Source: 34-65-8 sp964516135 | GTDB taxonomy: Bacteria > Pseudomonadota > Alphaproteobacteria > Sphingomonadales > Sphingomonadaceae | Length of the DNA stretch: 64,000 nt | Reading direction: 5' to 3' | Assembly (NCBI GenBank): GCA_964516135.1 | Contig: CAZEWN010000019.1 | Span: 1 to 64,000, forward strand | Part shown: positions 52,952-61,663 of the stretch, piece by piece | Layout: each line of letters begins with the position of its first letter | How positions within the stretch are numbered: the stretch's first letter is position 1 | Made by a program: the position numbers and the translations under genes | Notes under the pieces: model-generated | The model's input: the letters and a program-made list of their open reading frames with translations, nothing else | Told to the model about the DNA's origin: nothing | Database searches by the model: none

Positions 52952-54784
52952 ATGACGACATTCGCGATCGAACTCACGCGCCGCCAGGCCCTTGCCGGGA
53001 TTGGCGCCACTTCCGCCCTCGCCCTGACCGGGTGCCGGACCACCCCGGCGCCAGCCGCCGCCGGGCCGGACCAATGGCTGGAAACGGTGGGCTACAACCT
53101 GCTGGCGCATGAGCCGGAGCGCGCCACGGGCCTTGGCGTCGACGTCGGCCCCTATGCCGGCCTGCGCGGCAAGCTGGAAGACCAGTCGATTGCCGGCCAG
53201 CTCGCTTATGCCGCAACGTTGCGCCGCGACCTGGATGCGACGCGCGCCTTTCCCCGCGCCGGGTTGACCGCCGACCAGCTGACCAGCTTCGAGGTGGTCG
53301 AAAGCGCATACTCCACCGCGCTAGATGGCTTCGCGCTGCCCTATGGCGATGTCGCGGTGGGAAGCTGGCGCAATTCGCCCTACGTCGTGATCCAGAACGT
53401 CGGCACTTATCTCGACATGCCGCGGTTCATGGATTCCACGCATCCACTGAACGACACGGCCGATGCCGAAGCCTACCTCGCCCGGCTTCAGGCGCTGCCC
53501 GCCGCGCTCGATGGCGAGTTGGAACGGATGCGCGCGGCGCGCGCGATGGGAATGGTTCCGCCCGATTTCCTGCTGGACAAGGCCATGCGTCAGATGCGCG
53601 CGACGATCGCTGACGCAGCGGGCGGCGGCTCGCTGGTCAAGCCACTGGCCGACAAGGCAGCCGCCGATGCTGCCTGGGTAGCCTTCAATGCGCGCGCGGA
53701 GATGCTGGTGAGGGGCCCGGTGCGCGCGGCGTTGGTACGCCAGATGGCCGAATTGCAAGCCGAACGCGCGGTGGCCGATTCCGACCCCGGCATGTGGTCG
53801 CAGCCACGCGGCGACGAATGGTACGCCTGGGGTCTGCGCGCCACCACGACCACGCGCATGACACCCGACGAAGTGCATCAGCAAGGGCTCGAGGAACTCG
53901 CTTCGCTTCACGCCCGGATGGACCCGATCCTCAAGGAAATCGGCTATACCACCGGGTCGGTTGGCGCGCGGATGCAGGCGCTGAGCGACGACCCACGCTA
54001 CAAGTTTGCCGAGGGCGATCCGGGCCGGGCCGAGATCATGGCCTTCATCGACGACCGGATCGCATGGATCCGCGCGCAGATGCCACGCGCCTTCAACACG
54101 CTGGTCGACCCGAACCTCGAGGTACGCCGCCTGCCGCCCGCCGAGGAACCCGGCGCGCCCGGCGCCTATGGCGGCGCGGGCAGCAAGGACGGGACGATTC
54201 CGGGCCGCATGTGGATCAACCTGCGGACCACCGACCTGCACCGCAAATACGACCTGGCTGATCTCACCTACCACGAGACCATCCCCGGCCATGTGTGGGA
54301 GGGCGAGTATTCCAATCGCCTGCCGCTGATCCGCTCGATCCTAGCCTTTGGCGCATTCAGCGAAGGCTGGGCGCTGTACGCCGAACAGCTCGCCGACGAA
54401 CTGGGCGCCTATGACGAATTCAAGGTCGGTCGGCTCGGCTATCTGCAATCGCTGGCGTTCCGTGCCTGCCGCATGGTTGTCGATACCGGCCTTCATCACA
54501 AGCGCTGGAGCCGCGCCCAGGCAGTCGATTTCTTTGTCCAGCGCAATGGATCGAAGCGCGAGGAAGTGGAAAGCGAGGTCGATCGCTATTGCAGCTGGCC
54601 GGGCCAGGCGACGGGTTACAAGCTGGGGCACAGCGAGATCGGCCGCCAACGCGCCCGCGCGCAGTCCGCGCTCGGTCCGGGCTACGATTTCAAGGCGTTC
54701 AACGATGCGGTCATTCTAGGGGGCAACGTGCCGATGGACGTGCTGGCGCGAAACGTCGACCGGTACATCGCCAACGCGGCATGA
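52952..54784 (+). CDS. DUF885 lipoprotein (metallopeptidase-like)
   Basis: 610 aa from ATG 52952. N-terminus with TRRQALAGIGATSALALTGC, a signal with twin-Arg-like start and lipobox. DUF885 core with TYHETIPGHVWEGEYSNR (HExxxGH), EGWALYAEQLADELG, and the C-terminal SWPGQATGYKLG. These residues form a probable zinc site of the M2-like peptidases, so it likely cleaves peptides in the periplasm. Proteolysis is inference from the motif. Confidence 0.92.
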   Translation: MTTFAIELTRRQALAGIGATSALALTGCRTTPAPAAAGPDQWLETVGYNLLAHEPERATGLGVDVGPYAGLRGKLEDQSIAGQLAYAATLRRDLDATRAFPRAGLTADQLTSFEVVESAYSTALDGFALPYGDVAVGSWRNSPYVVIQNVGTYLDMPRFMDSTHPLNDTADAEAYLARLQALPAALDGELERMRAARAMGMVPPDFLLDKAMRQMRATIADAAGGGSLVKPLADKAAADAAWVAFNARAEMLVRGPVRAALVRQMAELQAERAVADSDPGMWSQPRGDEWYAWGLRATTTTRMTPDEVHQQGLEELASLHARMDPILKEIGYTTGSVGARMQALSDDPRYKFAEGDPGRAEIMAFIDDRIAWIRAQMPRAFNTLVDPNLEVRRLPPAEEPGAPGAYGGAGSKDGTIPGRMWINLRTTDLHRKYDLADLTYHETIPGHVWEGEYSNRLPLIRSILAFGAFSEGWALYAEQLADELGAYDEFKVGRLGYLQSLAFRACRMVVDTGLHHKRWSRAQAVDFFVQRNGSKREEVESEVDRYCSWPGQATGYKLGHSEIGRQRARAQSALGPGYDFKAFNDAVILGGNVPMDVLARNVDRYIANAA

Positions 54785-54889
54785 GCGTGACGGCCTTCGT
54801 GGCCATAGCGGCCAATACACAAGACCGGTTTAGCCCGGCCCGTCAATATTCCGTGCCACCAATCGCACGGTAAAGCGTTGGGTGATCCG

Positions 54890-56143
54890 ATGGGGTTCTT
54901 CGAACTGGATTGGTATCATGCCCTGCTGACCGGGGTGGGCGTGGCGATCATCGTTTCGTACTGGCTGCCGCGCTTCATTTCGGGCCGCGAACCGGCGGCA
55001 TCGGCATTGCTGGTGCTGTCGGGAATGGCCGCGTTCGCGCTGCCGGGAATGCCCGGGCCGCCCGATCCGCTAAGCTATCCGGTGGCGTGGGAACTGATCG
55101 CGGAAATGTGCGTGATCATCGGCCTGTTCGGCACCGGCCTGCGGATCGACCGGCTGGTTGGCTACGCGCAATGGCGCCCGACCATTCGGCTGCTGGCGGT
55201 CGCCATGCCGCTGACAATCGCTGCGCTGGCGCTGTTCGGCTGGGCATTCGCGGGGATGACCCTGGCGGGTGCGCTGCTGCTCGGCGCGATCCTTGCCCCG
55301 ACCGATCCGGTGCTGGCAGGCGACGTGCAGGTCGGGCCGCCACAGGAGGGGGGCGAACATCCGGTCCGTTACGCGCTTACCACCGAGGCGGGCCTGAACG
55401 ACGGCCTGGCTTTCCCATTCGTGCACCTGGGGCTGCTGGTCGCGGCGGCGGGGGCCTTCACCCCGGCGCTGTTCGGTGAATGGATGGCGCGCGACGTCGT
55501 GTGGCGGATCGCGGTTGGCACGGCGGGCGGGATGGTCACCGGATGGCTGCTGGGCAAGATTATGTTCGCCTGGCCCCGCGTGAATGCACTGTCGCGCACG
55601 CAATCGGGCGTGATCGCATTTGCGGGCGTGCTGGTCGCATACGGCGGAACAGAGCTTGCGGAAGGTTACGGCTTCATCGCCGCGTTCGTGTCGGGCGTCG
55701 TGCTGCGGCGCCAGGAAACGCACGATCGTTTTCACAAGCGTCTCCACGACTTTTCGGAGTCGCTCGAACATTCGCTGACCGCCGTGCTGCTGGTCGCGCT
55801 GGGTGCGGCGCTGCCCGGGCTGCTGCCCCACCTGGATTGGCAGCACGCAGCCATCGGACTGGCGCTGGTGTTCGTGATCCGTCCACTTATCGCCTGGGCC
55901 AGCCTGCTGGGATCGGGCATTGCCGGGCGCGAGCGATTGGTGATCGCGTTCTACGCGGTGCGCGGTATCGGATCGGTCTATTACCTGGCCTACGCGACGC
56001 ACTCGATCGAGCTGGCCGACGAGGCTGCGCTGTGGGCCACGGTCGCTTTCACGGTAATCTTGTCCACGGTCGTCCACGGGCTGACCGCCGGAATCGCGCT
56101 CGAACGGGCGACCGGCGCGGAAGGGGGCGAAGCCAGGGGATGA
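54890..56143 (+). CDS. Cation/proton antiporter (CPA1 type)
   Basis: 417 aa from ATG 54890, with about 12 membrane segments. It has ILAPTDPVLAGDVQVGPP, LTTEAGLNDGLAFPF (conserved Asp of the ion-binding site) and AFYAVRGIGSVYYLAYA, as in NhaP/CPA1 Na+/H+ antiporters. It exports a monovalent cation for protons at the inner membrane. 52 bases downstream the cNMP-binding fusion starts on the same strand, so the two may be co-regulated. Confidence 0.92.
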   Translation: MGFFELDWYHALLTGVGVAIIVSYWLPRFISGREPAASALLVLSGMAAFALPGMPGPPDPLSYPVAWELIAEMCVIIGLFGTGLRIDRLVGYAQWRPTIRLLAVAMPLTIAALALFGWAFAGMTLAGALLLGAILAPTDPVLAGDVQVGPPQEGGEHPVRYALTTEAGLNDGLAFPFVHLGLLVAAAGAFTPALFGEWMARDVVWRIAVGTAGGMVTGWLLGKIMFAWPRVNALSRTQSGVIAFAGVLVAYGGTELAEGYGFIAAFVSGVVLRRQETHDRFHKRLHDFSESLEHSLTAVLLVALGAALPGLLPHLDWQHAAIGLALVFVIRPLIAWASLLGSGIAGRERLVIAFYAVRGIGSVYYLAYATHSIELADEAALWATVAFTVILSTVVHGLTAGIALERATGAEGGEARG

Positions 56144-56195
56144 CCGGGCGGCGGGCTTCGGGCACAAGGGCCGGGGCCGCTGCTGGAGTCGATCG

Positions 56196-57821
56196 ATGGA
56201 ATCGCTCGGAGAAGACCTTGCCGTAATGCCGCGCGTTCCGTTGGCCGACGAACATGTCGCCATGCTGCGCGCGATCGGGACCGAACGCAGCTACGATGCC
56301 GGCGCTATCGTTGCCGAGGTGGGGGAACCGATCGACCGGTTCATCTACATCGAAGCAGGCGAGGTCGAGGTGCTCGACCCCTATACGCGCGAGCGCCTGC
56401 TCCCCAGCACGCTTGGCCCGACCCAGTTCATGGGCGAAATCGCATTTCTCAATCGCGGCAGCTGGTTCCTGCCGATGCGTGCCGCGCAACCGACCCGGAC
56501 GCTCGAGGTGCCGCGCGCCGAAATGCTCGACCTGATGGCGCGGGTGCCGGAGCTTTCGGACCATGTCATCCGCGTGTTCGCCGCGCGGCGCCGACGGCAA
56601 TTCGAACTGCGTAACAGCGCGATCAAGCTGATTGGTGCCGATCGCGATCCCGCGGTACAGCAGGTCGAACGTTTCCTCAGCCGCAACCGCATCCCGTTCC
56701 GCAGCTTCGACCTCGACGCCGCCGACAGCGAGACGCGCGCGGTGTGCGACCTGACCGGGCACACACCGTCAGTGGTGATCGGCCAGGGCGAGGTCGTGGC
56801 CGATCCCACCCCGCGCAAGATCGCGCGCATGTTCGGGCTCGACCTCGATGTCTGCCGCGAGACCCTGTACGATTTACTGATCGTCGGCGGTGGCCCCGCG
56901 GGGGTGGCGGCGTCGGTCTATGCCGGGGCGGAGGGGCTGTGCGCGCTGGCGGTCGAGGACACCGCGATCGGCGGGCAGGCTGGCACCAGCAGCCGGATCG
57001 AGAACTACATGGGCTTTCCCACCGGAATCAGCGGCACCGACCTCGTCTGGCGCGGGCAGATCCAGGCGCTGAAGTTCGGCACGCGCTTCGCGATGCCGCG
57101 CCGCGTCGAGGCCTTGCGCCGGCGCGAGGACGGGACGTTCTGCGCCCGGCTCGACGATGGTGACGAGGTCTGCGCCCACGCTGTGCTGGTCGCCACGGGC
57201 GTGCAATACAGTCGCCTCGACCTGCCGCAGCTCGAGGCGTTCGAGGGCGCCGGCGTGTTCTACGCCGCGACCGAGATGGAGGCGCGCTTCTGCAACGCCA
57301 CCGAGGCGGTGGTGATCGGTGGCGGGAATTCGGCAGGGCAGGCCGCGATGTACCTCAGCCGCACCGCGCGCCATGTCCACGTGGTGGTGCGTGGGCCCAG
57401 CCTCGCCGCGTCGATGTCGGCCTACCTCACGCAGCGGCTGGAGGCCGATCCGCGCATCACGATCCATTACGACGCACGCGTCACCGCGCTGCATGGCGAT
57501 GGCTATCTCGACGCGATCACCCTCGCCTCGCGCAATGGCGAGCAACGCATATCCACGCGCGCGGTGTTCATCATGATTGGTGCCGCGCCCAACACCGGCT
57601 GGCTGTCGGGCCTTGCCGCGACCGATACGAAGGGCTTCGTGCTGACCGGCGAGGCGGCCGGGCATGCCTCGCCCTACGAAACATCGACCGACGGAATCTT
57701 CGCGGTCGGAGACGTGCGCGCGGGTTCCGTCAAGCGCGTGGCCAGCGCGGTGGGCGAAGGATCGGTCGTGGTTTCGCGGGTGTGGGAATATGTCGATGCG
57801 CGCAAACGCGGCGCGGCCTAG
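56196..57821 (+). CDS. cNMP-binding domain fused to a thioredoxin-reductase-like FAD oxidoreductase
   Basis: 541 aa. Residues 1-135 are a cyclic-nucleotide-binding barrel (AGAIVAEVGEPIDRFIYIEAG then EVEVLDP); 140-220 a glutaredoxin-like fold (NSAIKLIGADRDPAVQQVER) without a CxxC; from about 228 a two-dinucleotide oxidoreductase (YDLLIVGGGPAGVAASVYAG, IGGQAGTSSRIENYMGFP, VVIGGGNSAGQAAMYLSRT, DGIFAVGDVRAGSVKRVAS). The redox CxxC of normal thioredoxin reductases is absent at the usual place (YAATEMEARFCNATEAVVI). Its stop shares CTAG 57818-57821. Substrate and ligand unknown. Confidence 0.9.
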   Translation: MESLGEDLAVMPRVPLADEHVAMLRAIGTERSYDAGAIVAEVGEPIDRFIYIEAGEVEVLDPYTRERLLPSTLGPTQFMGEIAFLNRGSWFLPMRAAQPTRTLEVPRAEMLDLMARVPELSDHVIRVFAARRRRQFELRNSAIKLIGADRDPAVQQVERFLSRNRIPFRSFDLDAADSETRAVCDLTGHTPSVVIGQGEVVADPTPRKIARMFGLDLDVCRETLYDLLIVGGGPAGVAASVYAGAEGLCALAVEDTAIGGQAGTSSRIENYMGFPTGISGTDLVWRGQIQALKFGTRFAMPRRVEALRRREDGTFCARLDDGDEVCAHAVLVATGVQYSRLDLPQLEAFEGAGVFYAATEMEARFCNATEAVVIGGGNSAGQAAMYLSRTARHVHVVVRGPSLAASMSAYLTQRLEADPRITIHYDARVTALHGDGYLDAITLASRNGEQRISTRAVFIMIGAAPNTGWLSGLAATDTKGFVLTGEAAGHASPYETSTDGIFAVGDVRAGSVKRVASAVGEGSVVVSRVWEYVDARKRGAA

Positions 57822-58138
57822 CTTTTCCCGAACAGCTTGCCCGCGAACCCGGCGATATCGTCGAACGGATTGCCGTCATGATCGGCGTCGAGAATCTGCA
57901 TGAACCGGGCAAGCGAACCCTCGCCGCCGACATGCTCGCGCACTTGCTCCAGGATGTCGGCGTCTATACCGGTCTTGGCCGCCGCGCCTGCGACGGTATC
58001 GCCCGGTTCGTGATGCGCCTCGGCAAGGCCCGCGATCGCCTTTTCGGCGGTGGCGGAATCAATGCCCAGCTTCTCGGCCAGGTTTTTGACGGTGGGATGG
58101 TCGTGGGCCGCGCCCAGGATGGTGTCGAACAGGCTCAT
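57818..58138 (-). CDS. DUF937-like small protein
   Basis: 106 aa. Helical: LFDTILGAAHDHPTVKNLAE, KLGIDSATAEKAIAGLAEA, GAAAKTGIDADILEQVREHV and a C-terminal DADHDGNPFDDIAGF. It resembles the DUF937/YidB-type small proteins. No signal sequence. Convergent with the cNMP fusion, sharing CTAG. Confidence 0.75.
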   Translation of the reverse strand: MSLFDTILGAAHDHPTVKNLAEKLGIDSATAEKAIAGLAEAHHEPGDTVAGAAAKTGIDADILEQVREHVGGEGSLARFMQILDADHDGNPFDDIAGFAGKLFGKS

Positions 58139-58200
58139 CGTCGTGTCTCCTTGGCAATGGTGTCACGATCGAAACGCAGCGGCGCGCGAATGGTTCGTCA

Positions 58201-61200
58201 TCACTCCCACCAATAGGGCAGGCGACGCGAATACCCCGTCTCGACCTCGTTCATGGTGCGCGAATCGTACAATCGCCCGCCCAGCATGACACGTTCAATC
58301 CGGTCGCTCGAGCGAATATCCAGTGATGGGTCGGCGCTCAGGATCACCAGGTCGGCCAGCTTGCCCGGTTCCAGGCTGCCGATGTCACGGTCCATGCCGA
58401 GCGAGCGGGCGGATTCAATCGTGCCTGCGCGCAGCGCTTCGGTGGGCGACATGCCGCCGCGCGCGAAGCTCCACAGCTCCCAGTGCGCCCCAACGCCCGC
58501 CTGCTGGCCATGCGCGCCGATGCTGACCTTGACCCCGCGCTCCGCCAGCTTTTTGGCCTCGCGCGCGGCGTTGTCGTCGACAAATGCCCAGTCAGGCGCG
58601 GTCGTGCGCCGGCCGGTTGCCGCCAGCAGCTGACGCGGCGGCGTGTGGACCAACAGCGGGTGTTCGAACACATTGGTGGCCTGGCGCCAGTACGGATCGC
58701 CCGCGAGGCCCCCGTAAGTCACGACCAACGTCGGTGTGTAGTTGGTGCGGCTCTGCCCGAAGAACTGCAGCACGTCCTCGTACATCACATCGACCGGGAT
58801 ATTGTGTTCCAGCGTCGAGTTGCCATCGGCGACCAGGTTGATGTCCATCCCGAACAGCGATCCGCCCTCGGCCACCACCAGCATGTTCTCGGCCCGCGCG
58901 GCGGCTACGACTTGCTGGCGCTGATCGCGGCGCGGCTGGTTGTAGTTCTTGATCGACACCCCGCCTTGCGCCTTGATCCGGCGCACGTGGGCGAGCGCAT
59001 CGTCGTAATTGTCGATCCGGGCATAGACGCCGGGCGAACGCGCGCCATAGACGATCTCGCCAGTCGAGAAGATGCGCGGGGCGAGCAGCGTGCCCGCCTG
59101 CTGGCGTTCGGCGGCAGCAAAGATCGCGCTCGCCTGAGAGGACGGATCGTGGATCGTCGTCACACCCATGGCAAGATCCTGCATCGCCGCCCAATTCTGC
59201 TGCGGAACGAGGTCGCCGACCGCCTGCGGCCCGTGTGCGTGGGCATCGACCAGGCCGGGCATGATCGTCTTGCCGGTAGCGTCAATCACGCGTGCGCCCG
59301 AAGGCACGGCGGTGGTTGCGACAGGGCCGACCGCCGCGATCCGGTCGCCCTCGATCACGATCACGGCATTGTCGATCGCGCCCGCGCCGTCCCCCGCCAT
59401 TGTTAGCACGCGCGCCCCCGTAATGGCGACGGTGCCGGTCGCCTTGGCCGCGCGAACAGTGCGGGCGATCGAGACGCCTTCGCCGGGCGGGGTGAAGCTT
59501 GCCGCGTTCTCGCCGCGCGGGGCAGTCGGGAACATCGCCGTGGTGCTCGCGCGGTAGACGACCGGGCCCATGGACCAGGTCAACGTCTCGCCACGGTCGG
59601 TCCAGCCGATGTAGTCCGCCCCCCCGGTGCTCGCCTTGATCACGGGCAGCGCGCTCGCTTTCTCGTCCACCGCGACCGCCTGCCCGCCGGGCATCAGCGG
59701 CATGGCGAAGACTTCGTAATTCTGGCGGAACGCGAAATGGCGGCCGCTGGGCGAGACGCGGAAATCGTTCGCGAGTTCGCCTTGCGCGTGGACCCGCTTC
59801 GCTTCGCCGTTGAGGTCGGTGGAAAGGAGCTGGAGGTTGCCGCCCTCGCGGCCGAGCATGAACACGCGGTCGTCGTCCGCGCCGTATTGCGGGTCCGAGT
59901 TGCCGCGCGACACCAGCGTGGGCGCGCCGCCTGATACGGGCACGCGGTAGACGCCGGGGTTCTCGGAAAACTCTGGCGAAGTAAGATAGCCGCCCGCCCG
60001 CTTCTCGAACACGATCGTGCGCCCGTCGGGCGAGAATTGCGGCACGGCGTAGTGGCCGCGTTGCGCAGTAATCGCGCGCACGCCGCGCCCGTTGGCATCG
60101 CCAACCACGATTTCGCTGAGGCCTGCGTCGGTCCAGCGCACCCAGGCAAGACTGCGCCCGTCGCGCGACCACGCGGGCCACAGCTCCAGCGCCTCCCCTC
60201 CGGTCGTCAGCCGGCGTGGCTCGCCGCCCGCCATGTCCTTGACGTAGAGCTTGCCCAGGCTCTCGAACACGACCCGCCGCCCGTCGGGCGAGACGGCGGC
60301 GAATTTGGGCATCTTCGCTTCAAAGCTGTCGGGCGCGACCGGGATCACCGGATGCGGGCCGTCGACCACGCCGCGCGTATCGTCGATGCGGAACGGAATT
60401 TCGCTCGCGCCGCTGCCGTCTGCATTGGCGCGGTGGAGCTTGCCGCCCGCCCAGAATACGATGCTGCGATTGTCGGGCGTCCACGCCATCTGCGGGTACA
60501 CGCCATACACCGCCCAGGTTTCCTGCATGTCGAGATCGAGCTGGCCATAGACCATCCGCTCCGCCCCGCTGGCCAGGTCTTTCACCCACAGCTGCGACTG
60601 GTCCTTGTCACGGCGGACAAAGCTGATCATCCGGCCATCGGGCGACGGCTGCGGACGAACCGCGCCGCCGTAACCGGACACGGCGGTCGTCACCTCGCCG
60701 GTTTTCAGGTCGTAGCGCTCGATCTCGAACAGGCTCTGCTGGCTGTCCTGAGCATATTCGAAGATCGGGCCAGAGCTGACATTGCGGGTGTAGTATACCG
60801 CGCTGCCATCAGGGCTGAACGTCGGCTCGCCCAGTTCCTTCTGCAGCGCCTCGCTCGCGCGTTTAACCAACAGCACGCCGCCGCCGCCCGAGACATGGTA
60901 GAGCCATACCTCGCCCGTGCCGAGCGAGCGCTGGGTGGTGAAATGCTTTTTTGCGACGATGCTAAGCCCGTCCGGGTTCCAGCTCGGCTGCATGATCAGG
61001 CGGAAGGCTTCCTTGGTCACTTGCCGCTTGTCGCTGCCGTCGACGTTCATCACCCAGATGTTGTCGCCGCCACCCCGGTCGGAGGTGAACGCGATGCGGC
61101 GTCCGTCGGGCGAAAAGCGCGGGTGGATCTCCCAGGCCAGCCCTTCGGCGATCCGTGTGGGCGTGCCGCCGATGATCGGCATGGTGTAGATGTCGCCAAG

Positions 61201-61527
61201 CAGGGTGAAGGCGAGCGTGCGCCCGTCGGGCGAGACGTCGACATCCATCCAGGTGCCCTGGTCGGTACGAATGGGCACCTGGCGCACGGTCGCGCCGCGC
61301 GGCGCCATGACATCCCACGTGCCGTCGTCGGCGGGCGCGGGCTGCGCGGGGACGGGGGTGACTGGCACCGCCGCGCCGCTGCCCTCCGCGGGCTGCTCGG
61401 CGTCGTCTTCCTGCGATGACTGGACCTCGCCTTCCTCTACCGGGTTGGGCGAGGATGCCGGCTGCTGCGCGAAGGCAGCCTGCGCTGCGAACAGCGCGGC
61501 GATAACCGGGGCGACGGTGGATTTCAT
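58201..61527 (-). CDS. Secreted TolB-like propeller fused to an amidohydrolase
   Basis: 1108 aa. Signal peptide (..VIAALFAAQAAFAQ), a Glu/Pro-rich linker, a TolB/WD40-like propeller (about 80-680; repeated FSPDGR / SPDGRxxxF motifs), and an amidohydrolase domain (about 725-1090) with HxH in PGLVDAHAHG, Lys in VSIKNYN, later H residues in SLEHN-like and GAHGQQAGVGAH. It would hydrolyse a peptide- or amide-type substrate in the periplasm. Similar fusions occur widely; substrate unknown. Confidence 0.92.
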   Translation of the reverse strand: MKSTVAPVIAALFAAQAAFAQQPASSPNPVEEGEVQSSQEDDAEQPAEGSGAAVPVTPVPAQPAPADDGTWDVMAPRGATVRQVPIRTDQGTWMDVDVSPDGRTLAFTLLGDIYTMPIIGGTPTRIAEGLAWEIHPRFSPDGRRIAFTSDRGGGDNIWVMNVDGSDKRQVTKEAFRLIMQPSWNPDGLSIVAKKHFTTQRSLGTGEVWLYHVSGGGGVLLVKRASEALQKELGEPTFSPDGSAVYYTRNVSSGPIFEYAQDSQQSLFEIERYDLKTGEVTTAVSGYGGAVRPQPSPDGRMISFVRRDKDQSQLWVKDLASGAERMVYGQLDLDMQETWAVYGVYPQMAWTPDNRSIVFWAGGKLHRANADGSGASEIPFRIDDTRGVVDGPHPVIPVAPDSFEAKMPKFAAVSPDGRRVVFESLGKLYVKDMAGGEPRRLTTGGEALELWPAWSRDGRSLAWVRWTDAGLSEIVVGDANGRGVRAITAQRGHYAVPQFSPDGRTIVFEKRAGGYLTSPEFSENPGVYRVPVSGGAPTLVSRGNSDPQYGADDDRVFMLGREGGNLQLLSTDLNGEAKRVHAQGELANDFRVSPSGRHFAFRQNYEVFAMPLMPGGQAVAVDEKASALPVIKASTGGADYIGWTDRGETLTWSMGPVVYRASTTAMFPTAPRGENAASFTPPGEGVSIARTVRAAKATGTVAITGARVLTMAGDGAGAIDNAVIVIEGDRIAAVGPVATTAVPSGARVIDATGKTIMPGLVDAHAHGPQAVGDLVPQQNWAAMQDLAMGVTTIHDPSSQASAIFAAAERQQAGTLLAPRIFSTGEIVYGARSPGVYARIDNYDDALAHVRRIKAQGGVSIKNYNQPRRDQRQQVVAAARAENMLVVAEGGSLFGMDINLVADGNSTLEHNIPVDVMYEDVLQFFGQSRTNYTPTLVVTYGGLAGDPYWRQATNVFEHPLLVHTPPRQLLAATGRRTTAPDWAFVDDNAAREAKKLAERGVKVSIGAHGQQAGVGAHWELWSFARGGMSPTEALRAGTIESARSLGMDRDIGSLEPGKLADLVILSADPSLDIRSSDRIERVMLGGRLYDSRTMNEVETGYSRRLPYWWE

Positions 61528-61595
61528 GGAAGGCCTCTCCCTGTTGTGCGCGGGGTTCTAAGGCGTCCGGCATGGTTGTCCAAGCCGTTGGTCGA

Positions 61596-61636
61596 AAAGA
61601 AAAAGGCCCCTCCCCGTCTTGCGCGGGGAAGGGCCT
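61596..61636 (-). terminator. Intrinsic terminator of pckA
   Basis: On the minus strand, a 12-bp stem GGCCCTTCCCCG / CGGGGAGGGGCC (one G-T pair) is followed by TTTTTCTTTT. It is 28 bases after the pckA stop. Confidence 0.9.
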
Positions 61637-61663
61637 CTCCTCTCCAACCGGTAAGTGTGCGGA

